40,017 nucleotides of DNA from Opitutales bacterium (GCA_024697185.1 JAILGB010000001.1:1-40017), one strand, 5' to 3'. Positions 10,801 to 17,471 are shown, counted from the first letter of the stretch. The notes: generated by a model from the sequence alone, not told the origin. Numbers and translations: made by a program.

Positions 10801-11833
10801 CAGCGTTCTCGGCAGACATCTCAATATGATTTCGGCGGGACAGTTGAGCAATGAGACAGAACTTCTTTCGCCGTTGAGCTATGCGTCCTTGGTCTCGATG
10901 CCGGCAGCCGGTTTCGCTTCCGACCAGCGCTCGGTCAGCCAACGCCTCGAACAGCGTCTCTATGACAACGTTTCCCTGAACGCCATTTGGGATTATGCGG
11001 CGGACTGGGAATTCTTCGCTCAGGCGCAAGGCAGTTCCGTCACGGCGGGAACGAATTCCAACTCGATGACTTACGATTTCAACACCTTCGGCGTCTTCGC
11101 GGGTATGGATCGCAAGTTCTCGCATGAGTTCGCGAGCGGTTTCGCGATCGCTTATGACAGCGGCAAGGCGAGGATCCACCACAGCGGCGGCCGCATCGAC
11201 GGCGGACAGCTTCGCGCGGTCGGTTTCGCGGGCAAGATGCTGACAAATTCGCTCGCCCTCAATTCGGGCGTGACCGTCGGTTTCGCCAGCTATGACATCC
11301 GTCGTCAAAACGGTCTTGCGACATGCAAGGACGATACGAACGTTTTCAACGCCGGCGTTTTCGCGGATTTGGTGGCGGCGCTCCCGCTCAGCGAGTTTGT
11401 CGATGGCGAACGCATCGATCTGATGCCGCATATCGGTTTGGCATTGGGCTATTACAATGTCGGCGGCAGCAATGAGAGCGGCGCGGTCGGCGCGCTCGAT
11501 GTGGACCGCTTTAGCGCTCTCTCGCTCCAGGCGAAAGTCGGTGCGGAGCTGGCGGCGATCTTCAGCATCGCGGAATACAATGCGCGTGCGACACTTGACG
11601 TTTCCCTGATCCACGAGTTCCTCGACGACGAGGTGGAAATCGATGCGTCGATCGAAGGCAGACCGTTCTCCGTTGACGCCCGTGCGCTCTCGAAGACTTT
11701 GCTCTCCATCGCGCCGGGATGCACGCTCGATCTCGATTCAAAAACTTCGGTTTACATGAACTACGAGTTCCGCGCGGGAACGGAATCGGTGATGTCGCAC
11801 AGCGCCAATATCGGTTTCCGCCATCGCTTCTAA
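4808..11833 (+). CDS. Giant autotransporter, complete, 2341 aa
   Basis: Complete autotransporter adhesin-like protein. The ATG at 4808 opens a good Sec signal peptide (charged M-K-F-T-K-Q, hydrophobic core to about residue 22, cleavage probably after A-T-A). No Shine-Dalgarno is visible; the leader is A/T-rich. The passenger has a less repetitive first ~850 residues. A predicted alpha-helical insert follows at about 895-1135 (rich in Leu/Ala/Tyr, e.g. around D-Y-F-R-D-T-F). Next comes a dense beta-helix region with A-G-T-L-T-L-T-G strands. A linker starting near residue 1975 (N-Y-H-D-G-L) and a barrel from about 2070 to 2341 end in G-F-R-H-R-F. Linker and barrel match the upstream gene, so the two are paralogues. 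A strong intrinsic terminator follows 20 bp after the stop. Surface location is well supported; the binding target is unknown. Confidence 0.92.
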   Translation: MKFTKQALFTASLLLGATLLATARETETLSGGTVNMDDLVSGASNTNFSRNYVIEEGSSVVFNVEQSVTLLGRLLGSSTQTPGTNLLVGSFAPLNNTSLTIQGGGTFEYKGFHDIGYYDAIPYMIPDSLSGIGRSNAFNYYASSLIVPDETTGWTDPSVTAYSGSLTISGDTIVKVSGYLTQYVEYPPNEGSAWVGVQDLTLTDTSTISFASSRKNLLDDVDDFNLASSKRDQKTNSLNFLKNVKASAESTIEMGIDRNSLTLDGSRQYSSMRLIVQTDAGETSTIGHLSGTGRVYFVGTYNNTAADASQVYFTSQAQFLTGTTAGLTSTYTGDDSGPTTFDREEWLSYIKSITGKYDTTGETMTTGAMADVFLSGGHFYIGYNPDTGTVVNNIFASASSLQTGIRIRNANHEEVDESEYIPNFVPNNWANDGVALYVYGTQIVNNFQSFCSFEGERIGLFDEVAVGNNLNQIVGHSEVYSSVFAAAPRVQLESNAVLVINQDKYRDGVFSGVFLGDPTTQDGVVIKAGEGNFVHYFLNDNSAFGTDDIAIERLIVLEGMWLTSPTALSTTSVSIGKGAIFNLLQNDHAFLRGTIKAATGSELRLSRDTLYATEDDEGNAIQASYIETGHVDENGKKVAEGLFITINNGTMFRRDNVFETTNHGANGVVEVLNAQDEFYGTVTVGRGMTLSLGSDQSENYSSAFINAEKIVLCGEENFTDDNTINSSALIIGSAGTSSATFHPSYVQVLSLYYKDENGNILPGVGAYDEVRINSYATLAWNIKASEAASFDGISFSAGGAFVKMNLGTLSVKDALGYVGATSILNGALTLEAANVINHSSGLILAGGASVLNNVRRGQVVNALVGGEGTTLTMQGAALTVGWSAVDTTVDSPVANYFLATYNGDDKYLNGGLNLLSGVALNTDQEDAIEALFGDLGSERPDFNGAPITVADTVGYIADPALLKTSLARSHAVIDSATWATIAGTIGTDLSLFDYFRDTFSVANIRAFVDSSPSGWTPRQCEILLEFAKSLEASDRYLFEKEGSSYNLTAAGFAILKDSYAMKYWAGQVLGNAALADLSLYNFISNYDANYSFRFTASNVSALYSQYGITASDDASFAAAIGVSVDLTEDYGPAFAGTIDGDGTRLIKRGAETLTLTGINQYSGSTTVQRGELRVDYDAIPRTTAIRVESGAVLTIVSEALYDSAGTPVAAEFNPDDGSAILSGAGTLLKDGAGTLEIVSALATEPASVADDFTGAIIVGKDTLQIDITTRESLASDIYINTDAVLRFSLGKDAATDSFALAGGIYGNGTIVVEGTGSLVFADGDALASSDNSTVVFRTDGDTALKFVLDGYAGTESIQDFREDANFVVADGSSLEFNISSRNGLEYVYGGTINAGASAAPAGTLRVSGTTYASEAFGTGRKLKLSGSGINLDEIDVTDQAILTLAASGTAKANTVVVGSSAVEAKLVVAGTLDVAKLTVESKGLLENTGTITAGTLTLNNATTLTTGTLKVANALEVNADSTLTGTLDLSDAAVTVADNVNLALSSATLTTNTGTVFTLGEAATMRVTGTTLTDVLEKLSTSAASSTLIIDGGSVAYDSSAIFSGSISLVNGATMNVDSSISGITAVSGDGTISVCRSTTSPANLTVNVDSDVVFTGTIAFNVDPDIDVTGSAVWSIDGASFTAVGTINVHAGAGVGVGMTPVSGTTITLFNNAVIALVPAYTGTATAQTFAVTSSESVDDLTLRVNGTLDFATTTPEAIFNLATDTYGITLSNFDGDLTLRNLDSLGANVDLETYGVNGALILEGGTTDSVAHDGSIGGNGNLTIKNKVDLAATSHSFAGTLTVVAAATANFNNATLATTRVDVESGATLAGGITLGSSGVVTFNGAKYTATLDEGNQIVAGTIAGTVDVTVVADDAARGVPYTLFVADDLTGLTVGSVATSGDQPVMIASTSNQVLVYVAQDNLSGVAGANYHDGLGSFLGALSALARPDSTGAVSSVLGRHLNMISAGQLSNETELLSPLSYASLVSMPAAGFASDQRSVSQRLEQRLYDNVSLNAIWDYAADWEFFAQAQGSSVTAGTNSNSMTYDFNTFGVFAGMDRKFSHEFASGFAIAYDSGKARIHHSGGRIDGGQLRAVGFAGKMLTNSLALNSGVTVGFASYDIRRQNGLATCKDDTNVFNAGVFADLVAALPLSEFVDGERIDLMPHIGLALGYYNVGGSNESGAVGALDVDRFSALSLQAKVGAELAAIFSIAEYNARATLDVSLIHEFLDDEVEIDASIEGRPFSVDARALSKTLLSIAPGCTLDLDSKTSVYMNYEFRAGTESVMSHSANIGFRHRF

Positions 11834-11852
11834 TACCGCAAGGCTCCAAAGG

Positions 11853-11887
11853 GCGCGGGAACGACAAAAAGTTCCCGCGCTTTTTTT
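11853..11887 (+). terminator. Intrinsic terminator made from an inverted GCGGGAAC pair
   Basis: A perfect 10-bp stem (GCGCGGGAAC at 11853-11862, GTTCCCGCGC at 11871-11880) encloses an 8-nt loop and is followed directly by seven T. It closes the autotransporter pair. Each arm is a copy of the window-wide repeat word, the same arrangement by which uptake sequences form terminators in Neisseria and Haemophilus. Confidence 0.93.
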
Positions 11888-12018
11888 ATGGCGAAAAACG
11901 GCATTTCGTTTTTTCGATCGGAGACTCTTTCGGACAAAAAATGATTTTTTTTTTGCGTTCCCGTTTGAAGACGAATAGACTAAAAATACTTGTAATAACC
12001 TTCCAATAGAAAAAATAT

Positions 12019-12765
12019 ATGTCAGGACATAGTAAATGGGCGACGACAAAACGCCACAAAGGTCTTGTTGACGCAAAGCGCGGCAAGATTTTCTCCAACC
12101 TTGCCAAGGAAATCACGCTCGCAGCCAAAGCCGGCGGCGGCGATCCCGATTCCAACGTGCGTCTGCGTGCGGTGCTCGTCCGCGCTCGCGCAGCTTCGAT
12201 GCCCAAGGACAATATCGATCGTGCGATCAAAAAAGGCACGGGCGAGATTGAGGGCGCGACCTATGAAGAATTGGTTTATGAAGGTTATGCGCCTGCCGGC
12301 GTAAGCGTGATTGTCGAAGTCATGACCGACAACAAAAATCGCGCCGTCAGCGAAGTCCGCTCCGTCTTTACCAAAAACGGCGGCAACATGGGCTCTTCGG
12401 GCTCGGTCGCATTCAACTTTAACCGCAAGGGTCAGATTATCATCGCGGCGGACCAGACGACGGAAGACACGCTGATGGAAGTCGCTCTCGAAGCCGGCGC
12501 TGAGGATATCGTCAACAACGGCGACCATTTTGAAGTGCTTACCGCCATCGCCGATTTTGACAAGGTTTGCCAGGCGCTCGACGAAAAAGGCATCAAGCCG
12601 ACCGAGTCCGCTTTGGCATATCTGCCTTCGGTGACGGTGCCGGTCAACGATGCCGATACCGCGGCAAAGTTGCAAAAACTCACCGATGCGCTCGAAGATC
12701 TCGACGACGTCAAAGCCGTTTGGACCAACGACGACATCGCGGACGGACTTTTGCCCGAAGAATAA
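12019..12765 (+). CDS. yebC: YebC/PmpR-family protein
   Basis: YebC/TACO1 family protein of 248 aa, the usual length. It begins with the family signature M-S-G-H-S-K-W and the conserved K-R-H-K-G...D-A-K-R-G-K-I-F-S-N-L-A-K-E-I block. It also carries the G-G-G-D-P-D and M-P-K-D-N-I-D-R-A-I-K-K-G-T-G segments and N-G-G-N-M-G-S-S-G-S-V. Members act in the cytoplasm, either helping ribosomes through proline-rich stretches or as DNA-binding regulators; the sequence alone does not decide which. The start follows a terminator and a ~130-bp A/T-rich leader (11888-12018) with no clear Shine-Dalgarno and no convincing -35/-10 pair. It heads a + strand run with the NUDIX gene 55 bp downstream. It is not next to ruvC/ruvA here, unlike in many bacteria. 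Confidence 0.96.
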   Translation: MSGHSKWATTKRHKGLVDAKRGKIFSNLAKEITLAAKAGGGDPDSNVRLRAVLVRARAASMPKDNIDRAIKKGTGEIEGATYEELVYEGYAPAGVSVIVEVMTDNKNRAVSEVRSVFTKNGGNMGSSGSVAFNFNRKGQIIIAADQTTEDTLMEVALEAGAEDIVNNGDHFEVLTAIADFDKVCQALDEKGIKPTESALAYLPSVTVPVNDADTAAKLQKLTDALEDLDDVKAVWTNDDIADGLLPEE

Positions 12766-12784
12766 GCCGCATAAGCCATAGCCC

Positions 12785-12804
12785 GCCGCCGGAACCCCGG
12801 CGGC
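12785..12804 (+). terminator. GC-rich hairpin after yebC (weak terminator or attenuator)
   Basis: An 8-bp perfect stem (GCCGCCGG / CCGGCGGC) with a 4-nt AACC loop lies 19 bp after the yebC stop. Only a short, interrupted T run follows, so termination may be partial and the next gene could be reached by read-through. Confidence 0.5.
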
Positions 12805-12820
12805 AGCGCTTTATAATAAA

Positions 12821-13330
12821 ATGTTCCCCAAACAAAAAAGCACGCATTTCGCCCGCTCTTCGAACAACAATCCGATTCGTCCGGCGGTGCGTGCGATTTT
12901 GCAAAAAGACGGCAAAATCCTGCTGGTGAAGTTGAAGGACAACGCCGGCGGATTTTTTGTTTTGCCCGGCGGAGGGCAAAAGCACGGCGAGACGATGTTC
13001 GAGGCGCTGCGTCGCGAATGTGCGGAGGAGCTGGGAATCGCCGTCAAGCCCGGGCGTCTCTGCTATGTGCGCGAATATATCGGCGCCAATCACGAGTTTG
13101 TCCAGCGTCACAAATATTTTCATCAGGTGGAAATCGTTTTTGAGTGCGACTTGCTCGACGATTCGCAGATCGGCTCGGGAACGGAGGAGGATCTGCGCCA
13201 GGTCGGTTTCGCCTGGGTGCCGATCGCCGATTTGCCGCGAACCAATATCCGCCCGTCGGTTTTCAAAGATTTTGTCAAGGACGGCAAACTCGAAATTCCC
13301 TACGGCGCCTATCTCGGAGACACCAACTGA
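12821..13330 (+). CDS. NUDIX hydrolase
   Basis: NUDIX-fold pyrophosphohydrolase of 169 aa. A complete Nudix box is visible at residues 51-73: Gly51, five residues, Glu57, seven residues, then R-E-C-A-E-E-L-G-I with the metal-binding Glu69 and Glu70. These enzymes cleave nucleoside diphosphate-linked compounds in the cytoplasm with Mg2+. The substrate cannot be assigned: the protein lacks features unique to MutT, RppH or ADP-ribose pyrophosphatases that I can point to. The start ATG lies 16 bp after the yebC hairpin. The stop TGA abuts the ATG of the following acyl carrier protein with no gap, so the two are probably translated together. Confidence 0.9.
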   Translation: MFPKQKSTHFARSSNNNPIRPAVRAILQKDGKILLVKLKDNAGGFFVLPGGGQKHGETMFEALRRECAEELGIAVKPGRLCYVREYIGANHEFVQRHKYFHQVEIVFECDLLDDSQIGSGTEEDLRQVGFAWVPIADLPRTNIRPSVFKDFVKDGKLEIPYGAYLGDTN

Positions 13331-13558
13331 ATGCCGGAAAACCGTTTGGACAAAGTTCTTGCGGGAACGCTCAATCTCAGCACCGTTCCCGCCGATATTT
13401 CCCAGGGCAACTGCCCGCAGTGGGATTCTATCCGTCATCTCAATCTCGTGATCGCGCTTGAAGCCGAGTTCGCCGTGACATTTGAGCCGGAGGAAATCGC
13501 CGCAATGCGTTCCCGCGAGGAGATTTTAAAGATTTTAAAAACAAAAGACGGCGTGTGA
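13331..13558 (+). CDS. Small acyl carrier protein
   Basis: A 75-aa carrier protein of the phosphopantetheine-binding fold. The attachment site is W-D-S-I-R-H-L with Asp32-Ser33, followed by the helix N-L-V-I-A-L-E-A-E-F and F-E-P-E-E-I, as in ACPs. It is not the housekeeping fatty-acid AcpP, which has D-S-L-D-x-V-E. The W-D-S-x-x-H form is typical of carriers in polyketide, lipid and polysaccharide-decorating clusters that include FkbH-type enzymes. One such enzyme is encoded at 14789-16282 on the other strand, so a glyceryl- or other three-carbon-ACP role is plausible (inference). The ATG directly follows the NUDIX stop. The TGA overlaps the tsaE ATG by one base. Confidence 0.85.
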   Translation: MPENRLDKVLAGTLNLSTVPADISQGNCPQWDSIRHLNLVIALEAEFAVTFEPEEIAAMRSREEILKILKTKDGV

Positions 13559-13980
13559 TGTCGGCGTTTCCCCAAGTTTTTTCCTCGCCGCAGGCGATGC
13601 AGGATTTTGCCGCCGTCTGGGTCGGGACTTTGCCCGCCGATACGACGCTCGCCCTGCACGGGGATTTGGGCACGGGCAAAACGACTTTTGCCGCCGGGCT
13701 TGCGCGCGGTCTGCAGATCGCCGATCCCGTCACATCGCCCAGTTTCAATATTTACAGTCTCTACGAAAACGGCACGCGGCAGCTGATCCACATGGACGCC
13801 TATCGTCTCGCGGGAACGGCGGCGTTTGACGGTCTGATGCTCGAAGAGTTTATAAAAACGCCCTATCTCTGGGTGGTCGAATGGCCGGAAAAAATCGCCG
13901 ACGCGCTCCCGCCGCAGAGCATTCACCTGTATTTCTCAATCACCCCCAATGGCGAACACCGAATCGACATCCGACAATAA
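13558..13980 (+). CDS. tsaE: tRNA threonylcarbamoyladenosine biosynthesis ATPase TsaE
   Basis: TsaE, the small P-loop ATPase that works with TsaB and TsaD to make t6A37 in ANN-decoding tRNAs. The 140-aa length is typical. Walker A G-D-L-G-T-G-K-T-T is at residues 35-43, followed by the family motifs T-S-P-S-F, H-M-D-A-Y-R-L and V-V-E-W-P-E-K. I chose the ATG at 13558, which shares one base with the preceding TGA (TGATG). A GTG one codon earlier is possible but less likely. Its 3' end overlaps the scpA start by 32 bp, indicating translational coupling. tsaB and tsaD are not in the window. Confidence 0.95.
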   Translation: MSAFPQVFSSPQAMQDFAAVWVGTLPADTTLALHGDLGTGKTTFAAGLARGLQIADPVTSPSFNIYSLYENGTRQLIHMDAYRLAGTAAFDGLMLEEFIKTPYLWVVEWPEKIADALPPQSIHLYFSITPNGEHRIDIRQ

Positions 13981-14767
13981 AGCCGCCGACACGCTCCATG
14001 TCGGCGAGAGCAGCGACGGACTTTTCAAAGATCAGGCGCCGGTGTTGCGGCTCGACAAATTCGAGGGACCGCTCGATTTGCTCTATTTCCTGATTCGCAA
14101 AAACGAGATCGACATTTACGACATCCCTATCGCCGAAGTCACTCGGCAATACATCGAAATCCTTCACGGGAACGAGGAATTGAACATCGAAGTCGCCGGC
14201 GATTTTTTTGTCATGGCGGCGACGCTCATGTATATCAAAAGCCGGATGCTGCTCCCGACAAGCGAAAGCGCAAAACAGGAGGATTTGCCCGACGACAGCG
14301 ATGAAATCGCCCTGGATCCGCGCTGGCAGCTCGTCAAACAGCTGATCCAATACAAACGTCTCAAAGAATCGACGCAATATTTGGCGAAACTCATCGACGA
14401 ACGGCAAAATTTTCTCGACCGCCGCATCGCGCAACCGGAGCAGCCCGCCGTCGAACGACCGCTCGAAACCGTCGGCGATCTCGATATTTGGAACGCTTTC
14501 AATCGCGTTTTGCGCCAACTCTCCGAACGGATTTTGCCGGGAGAAATCAACGAGGACAGCTATACGATCGCCGAACAGATGAGCGTGATCCTCAAGCGTT
14601 TGGAGCAGGAAAAATCTTTTACATTCTCGTCCCTCATGCCCGAAAAAATTTCGATCCCGCTGCTGGCGACGACTTTTCTCGCCTGCCTCGAACTGGCGCG
14701 GCTGCACAAAATGCATATCCGCCAGGACGAGCTTTTCGGGGAAATCTATTGCAGCGTCGAAGCTTGA
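13949..14767 (+). CDS. scpA: Segregation and condensation protein A
   Basis: ScpA, the kleisin subunit of the SMC-ScpAB condensin that organises and segregates the chromosome. The diagnostic N-terminal region is present at about residues 30-95: L-D-K-F-E-G-P-L-D-L-L, then I-D-I-Y-D-I-P-I-A-E-V-T-R-Q-Y and M-A-A-T-L-M-Y-I-K-S-R-M-L-L-P. The C-terminal winged-helix part ends near E-I-Y-C-S-V-E-A. The 272-aa length is normal. The ATG lies inside tsaE, 32 bp before its stop. scpB, often adjacent, is not here. The gene ends 21 bp before the stop of the convergent FkbH-like gene, with no clear terminator between. Confidence 0.94.
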   Translation: MANTESTSDNKAADTLHVGESSDGLFKDQAPVLRLDKFEGPLDLLYFLIRKNEIDIYDIPIAEVTRQYIEILHGNEELNIEVAGDFFVMAATLMYIKSRMLLPTSESAKQEDLPDDSDEIALDPRWQLVKQLIQYKRLKESTQYLAKLIDERQNFLDRRIAQPEQPAVERPLETVGDLDIWNAFNRVLRQLSERILPGEINEDSYTIAEQMSVILKRLEQEKSFTFSSLMPEKISIPLLATTFLACLELARLHKMHIRQDELFGEIYCSVEA

Positions 14768-14788
14768 AAAAATTTCCCGCCGTTCCCG

Positions 14789-16282
14789 TCAGGCGCCGAT
14801 GCCGTTGTCGCCAAAGAAATTTTGATACTTGCGATTTTTTTCAGTGGGACAAAAGCGCGCGCGGATTTCCTTGGCGCCGCGGGAACGCAGTTCCTCTTCA
14901 AAAAGTTTGAGCATCCGCGTTTCGATTTTTCTGCCGAGCACCCGGCAGCTCAACGCAAATTCGCGGATTGTAAAAACACCGTTCCCGTCGGGAACAGCCA
15001 CGGCGAGTCCGACGCAGCCGCTGTCGCCAAAAATATCGCTGACGGAGACGGCGGCGATGACGGCGCCGAGGGTGAGGAGCTCCTCAAAATCCCGTTCCCG
15101 CAAACGGCTCACGCAGAGATTGAACTGGTTGGTTTTTTGTGAAATCTGCTCCAAGCGCGGGAACGTCGCGGGATCGTTGATTTTTACAGAGACTTCGATT
15201 TGGAGTTCCCGCAAATAGCTTTCATAGTCGATCCCGCTGCCGGCGAGGCGTTCCCGCGCCGCGTTGCTGCGATACTGCTCCGTTTTTTGAAGGTCCTCGG
15301 CGGTCAGTTTTTGCGCGCGAAAATATCGCGTCAGCAAATCGCCGTAAAACACCGGCAAGTCATAGGGCGCGTCCGGAAAATCGGGAACGGCGACCTGCGG
15401 CAGGGCGCTTTTGACCCAACCGCGTTCGGCGGCGGTGTTATCGACAAAAACAAAGGAGTCCAGCCCGAGATTGAGTTCCGAAGCGATTTCTTTGAGATGC
15501 TCCGCCTTGTCGCGCCAGTCGCAGCGGACGGCGGAAAAATCCTCAAGGGCGAGCGGCATTTTTTGCCGGCGGAAAATATCGCGCACGGCTTCCATGTCGT
15601 TTTTGGAGGAAATCGCCAGCAGGATGCCGCTTTGCGCCAGTTCTTTGAGGCGGGTCTGGAAAAAGCGGAAGGCGTTGGCGGGATAGTCGCCGTCGCAGGA
15701 GATCGTGTCTTCGTCGAGCGTTCCCGCCCACAATGTGCCGTCGAGATCGAGCACGATGCATTTTTTGCGCACGGCGGGAACGGGCAGGGGCTTTGCGGGC
15801 GTTCCCGCGGAATCGGCAACGCGCGCCAAGGCTCGCGGCGAAAAAGCCAGTTTTGTCAAAAAATAGAGCCGCCAGTCGATCGTGTTGAGCGTTTCATCGG
15901 GCAAAAATTTGACGTTGCAGGCGGGATACGTTTCCGCGATTTTTGCGAGTGCGGCGTTGTAGCGGGCGACTTGCGCCGCGACAAAATCGTTTTGGGCGGC
16001 AACGGCAAAACAGCCTGGCGCCGCCATCGCGAGAAGCGTCATCGGCGCGTCGGGAACGCGGTTTTTCAGGACAAGTTGCAGCCCCGATAAATAGGCATCG
16101 AGCGTTCCCGCGAGATTTTCGCTGCCGCTTTCAAAAGGAAAAGTGTAAGCCCAAAAATATTCCCGGGCGGCGGGAACGTCGCTGACATCGCCGTAGCCGG
16201 AAAAACTGCAGTCCGTTCCCGCGTCGAAAATCGCGCTGAGCGCTTCGAGGGTGGCGTTCCTGAAAATATGGGCGGAGCGCAT
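14789..16282 (-). CDS. FkbH-like HAD-IIIC enzyme (probable glyceryl-ACP synthase type)
   Basis: HAD-superfamily subfamily IIIC/FkbH-like protein of 497 aa. An N-terminal domain of about 165 aa precedes the HAD core, which starts at K-C-I-V-L-D-L-D-G-T-L-W with the nucleophile motif DxDGT. Next come S-S-K-N-D, F-V-F-V-D-N-T-A-A-E-R and the FkbH C-terminal segment with Q-I-S-Q-K-T-N-Q-F-N and F-G-D-S-G-C-V-G-L. Known relatives load a glyceryl unit derived from 1,3-bisphosphoglycerate onto an acyl carrier protein. A matching small ACP is encoded at 13331-13558, about 1.2 kb away on the other strand, so the two may be partners (inference). It lies 19 bp downstream of the VOC gene in one - strand operon. 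The N-terminal region looks complete. Confidence 0.88.
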   Translation of the reverse strand: MRSAHIFRNATLEALSAIFDAGTDCSFSGYGDVSDVPAAREYFWAYTFPFESGSENLAGTLDAYLSGLQLVLKNRVPDAPMTLLAMAAPGCFAVAAQNDFVAAQVARYNAALAKIAETYPACNVKFLPDETLNTIDWRLYFLTKLAFSPRALARVADSAGTPAKPLPVPAVRKKCIVLDLDGTLWAGTLDEDTISCDGDYPANAFRFFQTRLKELAQSGILLAISSKNDMEAVRDIFRRQKMPLALEDFSAVRCDWRDKAEHLKEIASELNLGLDSFVFVDNTAAERGWVKSALPQVAVPDFPDAPYDLPVFYGDLLTRYFRAQKLTAEDLQKTEQYRSNAARERLAGSGIDYESYLRELQIEVSVKINDPATFPRLEQISQKTNQFNLCVSRLRERDFEELLTLGAVIAAVSVSDIFGDSGCVGLAVAVPDGNGVFTIREFALSCRVLGRKIETRMLKLFEEELRSRGAKEIRARFCPTEKNRKYQNFFGDNGIGA

Positions 16283-16301
16283 GGCGGGAACGGGAAAAAG
16301 A

Positions 16302-16718
16302 TTATTTTTTGTCCTCTTCGAGGAGTTCGATCAGACCGGCGCTTTGGGAGTAAAGGAAGGCGACGCGGGCGTTCCCGCAGGCGACGGCGGGAACGGGATT
16401 TTTGACGAGCAGCCAATTTTCTTTTCGCAAATCCGCGATGCTTTTTTCGAGATCGGCGACGGCGTAGCAGACGTGGTAGGCGACGGCGGGTTCTCCGTTT
16501 TCGAGGATTTTGCGGACGGGAGCGTCTTCGGCGGCGGCTTCGATGAGTTCGACGCGCGGCTCGTCGGGTTTTTCCGCAAAACAGATATTCACTTTTTGGA
16601 CGGGATCATAAACGACGTTCCCGCAAAGGTAGCCGTTTTCGATATAAACCTGGCGCGCGGTCGTCATGTCGGCGACGGCGACGCCTATGTGGGCGAGTTT
16701 GAGATCTTTGATGTCCAT
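16302..16718 (-). CDS. VOC-fold (glyoxalase/methylmalonyl-CoA epimerase-like) protein
   Basis: A 138-aa protein of the vicinal oxygen chelate superfamily with two beta-alpha-beta-beta-beta modules. All four expected metal ligands can be placed: His10 (in A-H-I-G-V-A-V), Glu57 (R-V-E-L-I-E), His82 (A-Y-H-V-C-Y) and Glu131 (G-L-I-E-L-L). The pattern is closest to methylmalonyl-CoA epimerase/lactoylglutathione lyase relatives. It is the first gene of a two-gene - strand unit with the FkbH-like enzyme. In other bacteria such a VOC protein, an FkbH enzyme and an ACP often travel together in lipid or polysaccharide modification clusters, so a step on an acyl-ACP or acyl-CoA intermediate is likely. 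The exact substrate is unknown. Confidence 0.85.
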   Translation of the reverse strand: MDIKDLKLAHIGVAVADMTTARQVYIENGYLCGNVVYDPVQKVNICFAEKPDEPRVELIEAAAEDAPVRKILENGEPAVAYHVCYAVADLEKSIADLRKENWLLVKNPVPAVACGNARVAFLYSQSAGLIELLEEDKK

Positions 16719-16773
16719 TTTGATTTGATTTTAAAAGTTGTCGACATACTTGTCGAAATTAAAATTTGCCTAA

Positions 16774-16827
16774 AACAGGACGATTCGCGCCGTTGTAAGA
16801 AATCGTCCACGTTCCCGTCGAGGTTTC
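16774..16827 (-). pseudogene. Short Rhs-core scar
   Basis: About 54 bp closely match the Rhs core segment encoding G-T-W-Q-I-T-Y-N-G-A-N-R-P-V in the full Rhs gene (20645-20700). No Rhs reading frame extends on either side. It lies beyond the last gene of the Rhs array and marks where an Rhs copy was once inserted or deleted. Confidence 0.75.
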
Positions 16828-16886
16828 ATAAATCTTTCTTCTAACAATCAGCAAGACACCGTGCATAAGCTTCTGCCGCTTGCTTT

Positions 16887-17471
16887 TTATGCTTTGGGAG
16901 TTAAAGTTCCTCGGTATACGAAATGAACATGCTCCCAATCATAAGACATGTATCCTTCTTCGCTTAAAAATTCTATACTCGAACAATCTTTTTCACCGTA
17001 TATTTTGTCTGTAATAAGAATCCCTGTATTAGAAATAGATGTCGTATCTTTTGCCATAACATAACCTCTCTCAGGGCGACCAAGAACGATCGTTGACACT
17101 TGACAAAGACGCATAGAGGGATCACTGCCAGCCCAAACTGCAATAATGTCTCCAAGCTTGACGATATTATTAGAATTAGAATATCTCATCGCGGTTCCGC
17201 GCTTATCAAATTTTATTTTGTTCCAAATTCTAAAAAAGTTCTTTTTGTCTTCTTTTTTTACGCCAAGAAAGTTTTCGGGTATTGCATCTAAAAAAAATGT
17301 CGAATTATCATTTTTATAAAACAAAAAACCGATATAATTCGCAGGGAAAATTTCACTTAAAGGAGAACCCATTAAAACATAATTTCCTAATATTGCAGGC
17401 TCGCCATTCGGCAAAAAGACGCTATCTCCCAAATGAACGGGTTCTCCAGTCGTATAATTTAAAATTGTCAT
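16887..17471 (-). CDS. Uncharacterised AT-rich gene behind an Rhs fragment
   Basis: I do not recognise this 194-aa protein. It has no signal peptide, no clear membrane segment and no known motif. It is rich in beta-type stretches such as L-G-D-S-V-F-L-P-N-G and V-K-L-G-D-I-I-A-V-W-A. Base use is clearly more AT-rich than in the neighbouring core genes. Its ATG overlaps the stop of the preceding Rhs fragment as ATGA, the coupling often seen between a toxin end and its immunity gene. It may be a leftover immunity gene or a cargo gene of the Rhs array (inference). Both sides carry Rhs debris, at 17468-17725 and 16774-16827. Confidence 0.6.
   Translation of the reverse strand: MTILNYTTGEPVHLGDSVFLPNGEPAILGNYVLMGSPLSEIFPANYIGFLFYKNDNSTFFLDAIPENFLGVKKEDKKNFFRIWNKIKFDKRGTAMRYSNSNNIVKLGDIIAVWAGSDPSMRLCQVSTIVLGRPERGYVMAKDTTSISNTGILITDKIYGEKDCSSIEFLSEEGYMSYDWEHVHFVYRGTLTPKA

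Noticed and set aside
10256-11614. Long - strand frame opposite the second autotransporter
   Set aside because: Same reason: shadow of a real gene, no recognisable motif.
13555-13557. GTG one codon before tsaE ATG
   Set aside because: The ATG at 13558 overlaps the preceding TGA in the usual coupled way and gives a normal TsaE N-terminus.
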